Assembly (NCBI GenBank): GCA_029931535.1
Contig: JAQPZY010001684.1
Span: 3,039,001 to 3,103,000 of the forward strand
DNA: 64,000 nt
Reading direction: 5' to 3'
DNA from: Margaritifera margaritifera
Taxonomy: Eukaryota; Mollusca; Bivalvia; Unionida; Margaritiferidae
Shown: piece by piece, positions 25,481 to 35,999 of the stretch
How the letters are laid out: each line of letters begins with the position of its first letter
How positions within the stretch are numbered: the first letter of the stretch is position 1
Program-made: the position numbers and the translations under genes
The notes under the pieces: model-generated
Seen by the model: the letters and a program-made list of their open reading frames with translations, nothing else
What the model was told of the DNA's origin: nothing
The model's database searches: none

Positions 25481-26352
25481 TGTTACGATTCTGTGGCTCT
25501 AACAAACGTAACAAATGGAAAGTGAAACCAAGAATGTTTGTAAAATCAAAAAAACTATTTATTCTAAATAATTAATGTGAAAATCAAAATACACTTACAG
25601 TATCGTGTATTATAATCCAAATAATCCAACAATTATTAGTGTCCTAATCACAAGTCCTGTATATATAGAAACTATAAAATGTTCCAAATGAATTAATGTT
25701 CCAAGTTAATGAATGTTCCAAATGAATCTTCGTAATGAACGAATGTTCCGAAAGAATGAGTCTTCGTAATGAATGAATGTTCCGAAAAGATGGTGGTTCC
25801 GAATGAATGAGTCTGTAAAGTTCCGATGTATCAACGATAATGTCAAATCATCTTTAAAGAATATTCAGAGGCATCCGAGAAAGTCCTAAATATAACTTCA
25901 GTAGCTCTGTTGAATGGTCCAATAAATTATTTCTTTCGAATTATCTATACAGCATGGCATTACAGTAGCACGGCTATTATTTCAAACGATCTGATGAATT
26001 CAAAGCTGATCATAAAAAACAGTTCTTTTCAACTCAAGATCTAAAATGGAATGGAATTAATTAATAATTCCAGGTCTTTTATACAACTTGCAAATGGCAA
26101 ATTTCACAACAGGAAACGTGTCATATTACGACCCAGAATGCAATACTAAATGCGTCTATTTCATGGAATTTTACTGAAGAATGATCAACAGCTCTGACCT
26201 TGAACAAAAGGTCAGTAAATGTGTTGTTATGTGATTAATAGTACAACTAAACCCAACTTAAATATGAGTCACTATTTGACACAATTTTAAAGTAGATTCA
26301 TAGGCCAAAAGTTTAAACACATTATAGATTCCATATACCAAATTCCGTAACA
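25481..26352. mobile_element. Possible 872-bp insertion with short terminal inverted repeats
   Basis: The left edge TGTTACGATT at 25481 and the right edge AATTCCGTAACA at 26341-26352 are imperfect inverted matches (TGTTACG plus ATT/AATT). The interior is AT-rich and non-coding, with short repeats of GTTCCGAATGAATGAG style at 25680-25820. The minus-strand coiled-coil reading seems to be interrupted here. A clean target duplication is not seen, so the call is tentative. Confidence 0.3.
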
Positions 26353-27405
26353 CTGCTCTCTCAGCAAGTAACTTGTTCTAAAAATAAAAGGTAGCATCTT
26401 TTGTCATTCTGATATTATCATTCAGATTTGCAATGCATACATCATAAGTCGTTCTACTGCCTCTAATTATGCTGTCATTCACATTTATTTTGTTTTCCTT
26501 TCCTATATCTTTTAAGTTTTCTCAGTTACATTATTCTTTTTCTTGCAACTCTGACAAAGTATTACCGTTAGCAACTATCTTGATATTCAAGCTTTTAACA
26601 CTTGTGCTAAAATCTTAAAATGTTTCAATTTGTTGATCTGTTTGATGGATTTCATTATTGAAGTCTTTCCGTAATTGTTAAATTGGGATTGAAAGCACCA
26701 TAGTCTTCAAGAGTTTTGTTTTCTTCTCCATGTTACTCTGTAATCCATCTATATGTGAGTTTATCCTGTAGTTCTTGGGTTGCAAATACTGCTGTATATT
26801 GAGTATTTCTCTGTAATCTATCTATCTGTGAGTGCATCCTTTAGTTCATGGGTTGCAAGTACTGCTGTATATTGAGTATTTCTCTGTAATCCATCTATCT
26901 GTGATTTTATCCTGTAGTTCATGGATTGCAAGTACTGCTGTATATTGCGTATTTCTCTGTAATCCATCTATCTGTGAGTTTATCCTGTAGTTCAAGGGTT
27001 GCAAGTACTGCTGTATACTGAGTATTTCTCTGTAATCCATCTATCTGTGAGTTTATCCTTAAGTTCATGGGTTGCAAGTACTGCTGTATATTGAGCCATC
27101 TGTCTGTGAGTTTATCCTTTATATCATGAGTTGCAAGTACTGCTGTATATTGGGTATTTCTCATGCTCTTTATCTTACAGTTTGCCCTGTTTGTATAGCA
27201 TTAGAAAGTATCACATCCCTGTTTAAACAAGTCAAGTGTATCTAAAATCGTTTTTCCTGTTGTTGTCAATATGTTTCTGCAACTCTTTGTTAGATTTTTA
27301 GAATAGATGATAATGTGTTGTCTACTTGTTCTCGCCCTATTTCTATATTTTTAAAAATTATTATCATTTAAAGTGTTCCGTATTTGCGCATCAACGCGTC
27401 TTTGC
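26353..27405 (-). pseudogene. Decayed coiled-coil stalk-like gene with 73-bp internal repeats
   Basis: Minus-strand pieces with strong helical/heptad character: SILKNLTKS-like and TILDTLDLFKQG near 27240-27180, a repeated unit containing LQRNTQYTAVLATHELQDKL (27164-26740), EIHQTDQQIETF near 26640, and VANGNTLSELQEKE near 26560. Further pieces run to LLAERAVL at the 26353 edge. The reading continues that of the fibre-like piece upstream (27573-27406). About six 73-bp units occupy 26735-27170; 73 is not a multiple of three, so expansion destroyed the frame. Many stops. Similarity to viral or phage fibre stalks is an inference from pattern only. Confidence 0.4.
26735..27170. repeat. 73-bp tandem repeat, about 6 copies
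   Basis: Unit begins TCTCTGTAATCCATCTATCT, followed by GTGAGTTTATCC and GGTTGCAAGTACTGCTGTAT. Starts at 26881 and 26954 show the 73-base period. One unit near 27085-27110 is shortened. The array lies in the minus-strand coiled-coil relic. Confidence 0.9.
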
Positions 27406-27573
27406 TCAGACTATAGTAGCTACATCAATTGATATTACTGTCTCACCTAAATATGTGATACGGTTGTTGCTTAAGTTTAAGTCATTGTTTATTGACTGAC
27501 CTAGTGTTACATCTTTTCCCCCTGTTTTATCTACGTATTTAAAACAAAAACCTGCTAAAGATATATCTCCCAT
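27406..27573 (-). pseudogene. Fibre-like motif fragment (55 codons)
   Basis: A clean minus-strand frame from ATG at 27573 to TGA at 27406 reads, in its second half, SINNDLNLSNNRITYLG followed by a short strand and DVAT. The pattern LNLxNNxIxxLGxPxxxxDAxT is a recurrent element of viral and phage fibre or collar proteins, where it precedes triple-stranded stalks. Here a coiled-coil-rich reading follows directly downstream, as that architecture predicts. The start is the first ATG of the open stretch and may not be the original start. Assignment is by motif only. Confidence 0.4.
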
Positions 27574-27824
27574 TTACTTAACATGATAAACCATCTGTTC
27601 CAGGCATACCGTGAAAATACATTATTTCCTTGTCTTCATCTTTATTGTTGATATTTAATCTGTGTATGATATCTCTTTGTAATTGCCTCTAATGACAATG
27701 AACATTGTATGCAACAAGGTCACCAAGAAAAGAATTTCTACCAGGTATAGACTCTAGGAAACACGAACAATAGCCATTAGAACAATTTTGATGCTATTGA
27801 TCTGATGAGGTAACTGTATAACTT

Positions 27825-28060
27825 TTAAGGCTTCAAAAACCTAAACACTGTATTCAATTCAGTAGATGTCTGTATAGATACCTGGCAATTGAATTCTAAC
27901 AATATGTCGATGTTGATGGTTATGTACACTGTGTATTTATTGCTAGGAGTGACGAGAACTTTACAACTATTTTTCATGCACTCGATATCAGTACTTTCAT
28001 TGTCGCCATGAAAACCAGCCATTCCCTCTTTGGCTTTGTTCATGCACATTTTAAGGTTAT
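27825..28060 (-). pseudogene. Upstream part of the fibre-like gene (unassigned domain)
   Basis: A 74-codon minus-strand frame includes KAKEGMAGFHGDNESTDIEC, a Thr/Ile-rich strand-like segment (KYTVYITINIDILLEFN) and ends at a stop at 27825. Just upstream, in another frame, IAVLIPDIFYNLK is visible. It lies between the helical gene and the fibre-like motif on the same strand. I know no family for it. Confidence 0.3.
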
Positions 28061-28299
28061 AGAAAATATCAGGAATTAATACAGCTATTGTTTTATTCTT
28101 GTCATTGATGTGTTAGAATATGTTGTTTTTAAGTTCACGTAAAACATAGTTATCATCAACAACAAAATAAGTACATTCTTTTTAATGTAATAGATAGTTT
28201 ACCACTTTTGTTATCATCTTGATTGGTAAAGTAGATTTCTTTTTTCAAGTGATCCTTCTATCATAATATAGCTTTCCATTTATGTCGCGTAAATTAATG

Positions 28300-29115
28300 C
28301 AAGCAACTTAGAGTTGTCCATGTACATTCCATCATTTAACCCGCGTTGCAGTTACTTTGTTACCTCCGTTCCAATTATAGACTTTGTATATCATTTAAGC
28401 TTCTTCAAAATATCTGTCTTTTTAATGTCTTTCCCTCCTCTAAAAATGTTGGACTTTTAGCTCCTCAATATGTTGGCTTTCTGTATTGCTTATTTTGCTT
28501 TTTGATGGCATTCTTTATGTATATGTTATACTCTGTAACTATAAAAATAAATTCTTCATGACTGATCTCATTATCATTAAGTGCATTGATTATCGTGTCG
28601 ATACTGTCCAGATTACCAATGAGCTAATGACAGAGTTTATCTCATCGTAGTCTAATACTTTGCAGTAGATAAACGTTTCCTTTAAAGCTTTTGCAACAAA
28701 TCCCAGTAAAATTGCACCAAACCCTCTAAAGGCTCATGGGGATGTTCAATCATGAAGTTATTCCTGCGACTCCTAAACTAGAAGTTTTCACATCCATCCC
28801 ACTGAAAACAGTTGCAATGTGAATCTTTATCCAGTTCAAAATTGTATACGTTATTTTATATTTCTTTCTGACATATCTGTAATGGTCAATGTCTTTCACC
28901 AAATCATTCTTAATTTTGTTGATCTTTTGCGACCTGAAATTAATACCATTGTTTGTAGGCAGTTTAGGGTACCAAGATGGTGCAGTTGGCATTTTCTCAC
29001 CCACTTGTATGCATAAAATAGAAAGCCTAGAATTAGGATTTGTAACAGATTTATCAGGCATTTTTGGTTGTGCAGTGGCGTGTTTAAATTTGGCGGTTGT
29101 CTTTGGTTTGCTCAT
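28300..29115 (-). pseudogene. Helical accessory protein of a virus-like or mobile element, broken
   Basis: A 121-codon frame from ATG at 29115 contains a Pro/Lys-rich N-terminus, KINKIKNDLVKDIDHYRYVR followed by KKYKITYTILNW, and a short hydrophobic segment ending at a stop at 28750. After frameshifts a second piece (about 28593-28525) reads INALNDNEISHEEFIFIVTE, an EF-hand-like helix-turn pattern. I recall predicted proteins with this order (Tyr/Arg-rich helix, hydrophobic Gly/Ala stretch, ALxDNxISxxEF block) as recurrent repeats in marine invertebrate genomes, often beside a Gly-rich membrane protein like the one at 30.9-32.1 kb. This recollection cannot be checked here. Confidence 0.4.
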
Positions 29116-30574
29116 TAAAATCTAATGATTATTATCCTTATGTTCACTAGTACTCATATTTATGTATTGCTCTAATTGTATCTTACGTTATTTAATTACT
29201 TAATTTATTTCTAAGCTACGTTGATTTATCTTGTTCCTACCTTCACTTCTCTGCTTTGAATCTTTTAAATTCATGTGAACGTTTCACTAGCTGTCTATCA
29301 ATGTCATCTCTACGTGGATCTTTTGGCCTTTGTGATTTAACTTCTCCTGTGATTTCTCAATCTTATTTTCGTTTGTACTTTTGTTTTTACTATCTTCCAT
29401 TTATTTGCAAGGAAATTACCAGGTGAACGCAAACATGATTTTAAGGTTACTTGCACATTAATCTGCACCATATTTCAACTAACCTTTATATCAGTTTAAC
29501 TCATCTTACAATTATGTCGAAAGTAACAGTAGTAACATTATTTTAGTAGCAAAATATTGACTGAAATAAAATATTTAAATATAAATAATGAATGCTAATG
29601 CATTTTTTAAAATGGAAATATAAAAATACATAACTAAGTTTAATAAAGGTAATGGTTTCTGCAAACCATTATGAGCTGTATCTTAAAGACAAACACACTA
29701 TTGTGTATGCTCATCCTGACGCGCAACATAAATGACGTCATAGAACTTGCATCACGCGTCAGGTATCTCTCCTGGTTTTTTCTTGTATAGCAGCATCTGC
29801 TGAAGGACGCACCTCTATGGCCAGCGAGTTGCAAAGTTTTCATATTTCTGTTACAAAGATAGAGAGAACTAACGAGCGTAAATAGAAGATCGCATTAGAC
29901 CAAAGGCGACGTAACATTTTTTTGAAATTTATGGCATGGATAGACGATGGATGGTAGATGGAATATTTAGGTAGTTTGAGTACTAATGAATCGGTGTGAA
30001 AATCCGAGTTGCGAGAAGGAAGTTGATTGCACATGATTGAACGGGGAAATAGTATCCTTTTCTTTATCTCTCTTTCTCTCTCTCTCTCTCAATTTTGTTG
30101 CACACTTTTGCTTCAAATTTTTTACAATAGTAGTGACATTAATACTCTATGTAAGGGGAGATAACTCTTCACATCGCAAATGTAGGTTGAGTACCATATT
30201 TCGAACTGGCATTTCTCAATAAGGCTCGTGATATGCCTATTTTCTCAGTTAATTAAATCAACTACTCATTATCTCACAATGCGGAGCTTTTTTAAAATTA
30301 CAACTGTAGATGGGGGAAATAATGCGTTTTATATGCGTCTGTCTCGAAGTCCATGATCTGGAGAAGAAAGATAGTTCGGATAATAACTGTAATCATCATA
30401 ATTGTCATTTAAACAAAATACTAACATTCACTTCATATGATGAAAACATAGGTGTCCAAAATCACCATATTTATACACATATTTGATTTTCTTTTTAATC
30501 TGCCACTTTCTCAAATTATCCCATGACCGATAGTACAAGGCTCTATGGTGTCTTAAAAAGGAGATTGGCGACAT
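29116..30574. other. Non-coding interval within the virus-like cluster, (CT)n at 30066-30090
   Basis: No reading frame with recognisable motifs. A CT-rich tract occurs at 30066-30090. The sequence is AT-rich like the flanking relic genes and may hold decayed genes beyond recognition. Confidence 0.35.
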
Positions 30575-30905
30575 ACTTTTCACTGAGCTACTCGCATACA
30601 ATTCATGTACAAACGTTCAGGAAAACTGCTGTCTATGATTGATTCATCAATATGTGCAATTTTACTTATCAGATATGTTACTGCTAGGATGATAATATCT
30701 GAGAATTCCTTTGGCATTTTAACTGATCTTGCATTATCAAATATCTCATATGTTTTCTTGATTTGCTTTTCGCCCGTTTGTTCCAACTTGTTCTCAGTGA
30801 AAGTTTCACCAGTTATCTTTTTGCATGTTCCATTGGCTATAACGATTTTTAACTCTTATTTGCATTCTTCAATTTTAGAGGAAATAAAACTACTGTTGTT
30901 TCTAT
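30575..30905 (-). pseudogene. Unassigned reading frame in the virus-like cluster
   Basis: A minus-strand frame reads KQIKKTYEIFDNARSVKMPK followed by EFSDIIILAVTYLISKIAHI, ending at a stop near 30580. A helical N-part can be followed to about 30900 through one stop. Its start lies close to, and divergent from, the plus-strand frame at 30939, as if sharing a promoter region. No family recognised. Confidence 0.3.
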
Positions 30906-30938
30906 CTTTTTATCTTTGATCCATTAAATAGCGTGAAA

Positions 30939-32072
30939 ATGGCAGAAGGTGGTGAAGTCAATTGTTGTCATACATTTGATAGTCCTGTTTACGATCAATA
31001 TAGTTACGAGGAACAAATTACGGAATAAAGCAATAATGGAAGATATTTTCACTGATAATTTATCTAATGAGGAATTTGAAACTCCTCAACAAACTCATGT
31101 ATCTGGAGCTTTAGTGGAGGTATACAAAGAATTTCTTTAAAAATAAGTTTTAACACTATGATACTCAATATCAATTAAGTGAGTCTCGTTTATAATTGAG
31201 GAAAAAAACATTATATTACTAAAAAATAGGAAAAAGCCAAATAAAAATGTCTACAAGGGTAGTTCAAATAAGATGTTAGGGCCTAATTCTATAGAGACTA
31301 AAAGTGAAAGTGACTTTTTTAAGTACGTGGGCTAAACAAACGAAGTAAATAAGTTGATATCACTAGATGGCAAATGTCTAAGCAGAACTTTACAACAACG
31401 TTAGAATATACTGTTGTACAAGGACAGCTAAGAAACGTTCCCGAGGAAAAAAGATGTAAACAATTGACACAAATCAACAATTTTACCAGCATGGAAGAGA
31501 AGCAGACTTTATGATAGATGATTACTACGAAAGAATTCAAAGCATAGAACTTCTACCTTGCAAGTAGAAAGAGAATTAAGAGGCTGTGCAAATGAATCGG
31601 TAATACAACATGTCTAATCAGACGTTAAAATACAAGACAAACATATAGAGAACATGCATAAATCAGCACACACAAATACACACATAAAACAACACATAAG
31701 AAATAAAAAATTAAATTTAAAGCACTGTTGGAAAGTGTTGAAAGTAAAATTGAGAAGGTAGTTGGAATTTTAACAGATCTCCATTGTAACCTTAGAGACA
31801 ACACTGAAAAGATAAATTCAAAAGTTAAACGAAAGGTACTATTAGGTGAAAAGCTTAAACACCTGTTTAAAGAAACAGATTTGACAATTACCATGATTAT
31901 TTCAGCTATGGGTATAATTGTAACAACACTTTCTCTGTCTATAGCACATTTGTTAATAGGTTTAACAGCAGTTGGTGGAGGAACAGGTGCTGGTGGTGGT
32001 GGTAGGGGAAAAGGTAGTACCGTGTCTTTCATTGGCAAAGTCAAAGAAGACATGAAAAATGCAGTTTTTTGA
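30939..32072 (+). pseudogene. Gly-rich, membrane-segment protein of a virus-like or mobile element, broken
   Basis: ATG at 30939 opens a 29-codon frame (MAEGGEVNCCHTFDSPVYDQ, acidic) that ends at a TAA at 31026. A second frame (to 31140) carries an acidic LSNEEFETPQQTHVS segment. After a degraded middle, the frame to 32072 reads ESVESKIEKVVGILTDLHC (helical), LKHLFKETDLTITMIISAMG, a continuous hydrophobic stretch of about 25 residues, then GGGTGAGGGGRGKG and a basic end. Acidic N-terminus, helical middle, hydrophobic segment and Gly run form one architecture, so I read it as a single decayed gene. It is transcribed oppositely to the rest of the cluster. Confidence 0.4.
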
Positions 32073-33660
32073 TGATGCATCAATATGCAGCACCTTTGTT
32101 TTACCTTATTCCTTTTTGTGTAGATTTCTGGTCAATGATTGTATATAAGTTTGACTGGGGAAAACCATACTTCTTGCACAAAACTAACGCGGTCTTCTAT
32201 AAAATTAATCTTTGAAATTTGCATTTTAAGTGTAACTTCAAAGTTTATCATACATTTTCTTTGATGTTCTAGTCGGAAGAGTCAGGAGGCCATGCCATGG
32301 TTGAAACTTGGTTCTATTGTTTGATTCATTTTGAGTCTGAGAAGACACACTTTCTGACGCATTACCATCCTGCAAGATCCAATCATTGCTATGAAATTAC
32401 TTAGCAACAAGTGGCCATACATTTTTTAAGCAGAATTCTGAGAATTTATATTATCCTCCAACTGCCACAAGGTTATCTATACATCATAGGAAAGGCTTCC
32501 CAAAGCATTCCACCGATTCGTACAACAGTTTTTCTCTCTCATCGTAAGCCAATTCGTTATGGTTTCCAGCCTTATTTTACTAGACATAATTTGTAAGACA
32601 TTATCATCCGAACGAGATGACTTTAGCTGAATCATTATTTACCCACCGATGAAGTTGAGAACAACAACTTGCTTTGCTTGCCGTTGCGTCCTTTCTGAAA
32701 AGAGATATTTGTTTTCACAATACGTTTGTAATATCCATGTTTATGTAAACGCTACCTACCTGGCTTCCGATATAATTTTTAAAGTGCAGGATTATTAAAA
32801 TTGTGTATTGCCAACAAACAATTTCTTCTTTATGACAGGTAGATGAGGACGATCTCTATGATTTGTAGACTTTGAACACCCACTAGTTGTGGGATTGTTT
32901 TTTCTTCGAGTTCGACACACTATGACGTTTTAGACATTTGGAGAAAATAGGCATATTGATGGTCAATTTTAAGAGATTTCTCTAGCATTACCTTTGGTTC
33001 AAGTATATATGCAATCGTTTCTCATAGAACAGGTGTCAGCTTTTTTTCCCACAAGGCCGATTTACATTCAGACTTGGTAACAAATGCGCATAATCTCTTG
33101 ATACGGATTTTGGTACTTTTATATTAAACTCGTGACGTTGTATCATCTCTATAAAAGCTGTTGAATTCAGTATAACATAGCGTTGAGTTATTGTGTATGA
33201 TGTGTAAAAAAATTCAAATTTTGTAAGCATGTGTGTTGGATGGACAGAGACGAAACAAGATGTCAATAGTGTTTGTATTTTTTGGGAAAGACAGCAAAGA
33301 TAGAAAATATATTTTTTATCAGTGCACTGAAACAAATATTAACAGTGATTAAAGTAATGTGCATTTATGTCAATCATTTTATTCATAATCTATTCGTCCT
33401 TTATGACGATGAGGTGTTCTATCTAAACAATGTCCCTTGTTATAAGCATTTCGTGCTAAACATGAGTCCTTTATGAACAGGCGTCCCTGTACGCGCGCTT
33501 CAAGGGATTATTGACTCCTGGAAATACAATTAATTAGTTTTAGTTTGTGCAATAATATTTGAAAATTACCTTTAACTCATATTTTCGAAGTTAAAAAAAA
33601 CGTCAAAAGTGTCCTCCCTTGTTATGTACCAAACCCAATTTGCTACAAATGGAAAGAAAT
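32073..33660. other. Non-coding stretch, one unassigned minus-strand frame
   Basis: A minus-strand frame at 33335-33036 (99 codons) contains AFIEMIQRHEFNIKVPKSVS and ends RPCGKKS. Composition looks protein-like, but no family is recognised and no splice or start context supports it. It may be another piece of the adjoining virus-like cluster. Confidence 0.3.
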
Positions 33661-33664
33661 ACAA

Positions 33665-33835
33665 GTGGCGTGTGTTTCTTACACCAAATATATGGCTGCA
33701 TAGCAGAGGGTAGATATCCAAGTGGTGTGTGTTTCTTACACAAAATATATGGCTCCATAGGACAGGGTAGAAATCCAAGTGGTGTGTGTTTCTTACACAA
33801 AATATATGGCTGCATAGGACAGGGTAGAAACTTCA
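33665..33835. repeat. 57-bp tandem repeat, 3 copies
   Basis: Unit starts at 33665, 33722 and 33779, each beginning GTGGYGTGTGTTTCTTACAC. The unit is a multiple of three and gives a 19-residue repeat on plus (containing GVCFLHKIYGCIGQGRNP) within a 92-codon frame at 33619-33897. No sign that it is expressed. Confidence 0.9.
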
Positions 33836-33839
33836 TTTT

Positions 33840-34660
33840 GGAAGAGGGAGGGTCCTCTGTAACGAAAATCATGAACTTGCATTCAAACTTTTCTTGAATA
33901 AATTAGAATTGGCGTGTATTGATTGATCTCATGTCGTCCGTAGCAACTCAACTAAGTGATATACATTTTATTTTACTTGACAGCCTAACATTCCTGGATA
34001 TATAAATAATATAATATACACTTCATGTATGTTTATATCAAATTATTTATGAATAAATGAACATCATTGCTAAGAACTTGCTCATTATAAAATAGACTAT
34101 ACAAATTAACGTCAAATACGAGGTGGTGTAAGACTGATTAAAAAATGCTACGCTCCAATTCTATACAATTTCCAACAAATACAATCCTATTTTGTTGACA
34201 AATAAATGCTAAATCACTTAAAGTTTCTTATACTTAGAATTTTTTATGCAACATCTCCTCTATATTCATGCTGAAAACCTTTGTTTGTTAATTGCCGTAT
34301 CAGGCTGATACAAACGGTGGCCTATTTTTTGATCGTAAAGTGTTTGATGCAATAGGCCCTGTAAATTCCTGATAATTCAAAAATAAATCACCAGTTAGAC
34401 TGTCTAACCTGCTTTTGATTTGCACAGTTTGAACCAGTGTACCTACTAATGCACAGATTGAGAAGTATTGAGAGGTATTAAACAAGAGAGCTGACTCACG
34501 CTGGAATCTGGTGGATTTTCAATACCACATGTATAGCATATTATCATCTTGTATAAATGTACCAGTAATTATTGATCCATTAATTTTTAAACAAGTCTGA
34601 ATGATCCAATAATATTTATAGTATTTTTTATATTGAGAGGACTAGAAGTAGAATATTCAA
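33840..34660. other. Non-coding stretch
   Basis: AT-rich with no recognisable coding, RNA or transposon signature. Confidence 0.5.
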
Positions 34661-34664
34661 AATG

Positions 34665-34671
<7 letters not shown>

Positions 34672-34762
<91 letters not shown>

Positions 34763-34797
34763 GAAGTTTAATGCTCGAAATGATTTTATATATATAT

Positions 34798-34862
<65 letters not shown>

Positions 34863-35012
34863 TAGAAGTTTAATGCTCGAAAAGATTATATATATATATA
34901 TATATATATATGGTGTATATATATATATATATATATATATTAGAAGTTTAATGCTCGAAATGATTATATATATATATATGTTGTATATATATATGTTATA
35001 TATATATATATA

Positions 35013-35052
<40 letters not shown>
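34672..35052. repeat. Compound microsatellite: (CT)n, then (AT)n blocks separated by a repeated 25-bp non-AT spacer
   Basis: CT repeats at 34664-34724 pass into AT repeats. The spacer AGAAGTTTAATGCTCGAAA occurs three times (near 34763, 34864 and 34943), each followed by GAT and an AT tract with GGTGTATA or GTTGTATA. The whole is a higher-order array of about 80-100-bp units made mostly of AT. Confidence 0.9.
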
Positions 35053-35056
<4 letters not shown>

Positions 35057-35543
35057 AACTGCGCAGCTGCAAAACAGTTTAAAAAACTTTTGAAGTCATC
35101 AGGCCCTTGGTCCAGGATGGAAACAAAGCAAACACGTATACAAAAGCTGAGATAAAATCTGAACTATTTACGTGTTTGATTGGTTGTGCAAGAAAAAAAA
35201 GAGTCAAATAAAAAATTAAAAAATAAAAAATACACAAAAAATGAAACTCTGTATCAGAATGTGTAAACTACATGTCTGTTTTGTTTTGGGTCAGAATAAT
35301 TCAAGTTTTTACCAAAAAAAATTAAAAGTGGGATGATCCACCTCAATGCGTGTCATCAATACTAAGAACCAAATTGCTTTAACCTAAATCCAGGATAAAG
35401 ACAAAGGACGGGTACGGAAAACAACACCATCTCAGACCAGAAACTACAATATATACTAAAAATATATCCCGGTAAAGTTATGCATGGGGAAGGTAGTAGA
35501 AGAAATATGTAATCAGAATGTTTTAGAAGGATACTTACTAAGC

Positions 35544-35584
<41 letters not shown>

Positions 35585-35999
35585 AATTTTCATGTTAAGC
35601 GTCAATGGGTATTTACATATGTAAAAATTGTCGCACAGATGTGCATGCGGGTCATAAACTGATGCTCGACTAAAATATTGACAAGACTGTATTGGGAAGG
35701 TACATTTGTGTTTCATTTAGACCAAATCCCCTACGAGTTCTCAGTTGCAGAATAAAGTATCGTTCATTACATGTGCGTTCTTATTAGTCCACCCAGGGTT
35801 ATACTCACTTGGTAGCATCTTAAGAGACTCTACTGAATGGCCTATTGAGGTTTGCTAGTTTCCCATTTGCTTTTTTATTGCAGATGTGACTCTTGTGGTC
35901 ATTCGTTCGTTTTCTAAAGTCAGCTGAATGACGGCACAGATTGTGCGTGTCATGAGATAGATTACATTTTTGGTTCGACATCCTAACTTCTGATTTCAT
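35053..35999. other. Non-coding stretch with (ATA)n at 35543-35583
   Basis: An AAT trinucleotide tract occupies 35543-35583. A-rich tracts occur at 35190-35250. No coding signal recognised. Confidence 0.55.

Noticed and set aside
31625..32083. 152-codon minus-strand frame
   Set aside because: It is antisense to the plus-strand Gly-rich gene relic; the plus strand gives the coherent helical, hydrophobic and Gly-rich order.
34628..35058. Tyr/Ile-rich open frames
   Set aside because: They are pure translations of AT and CT microsatellites.
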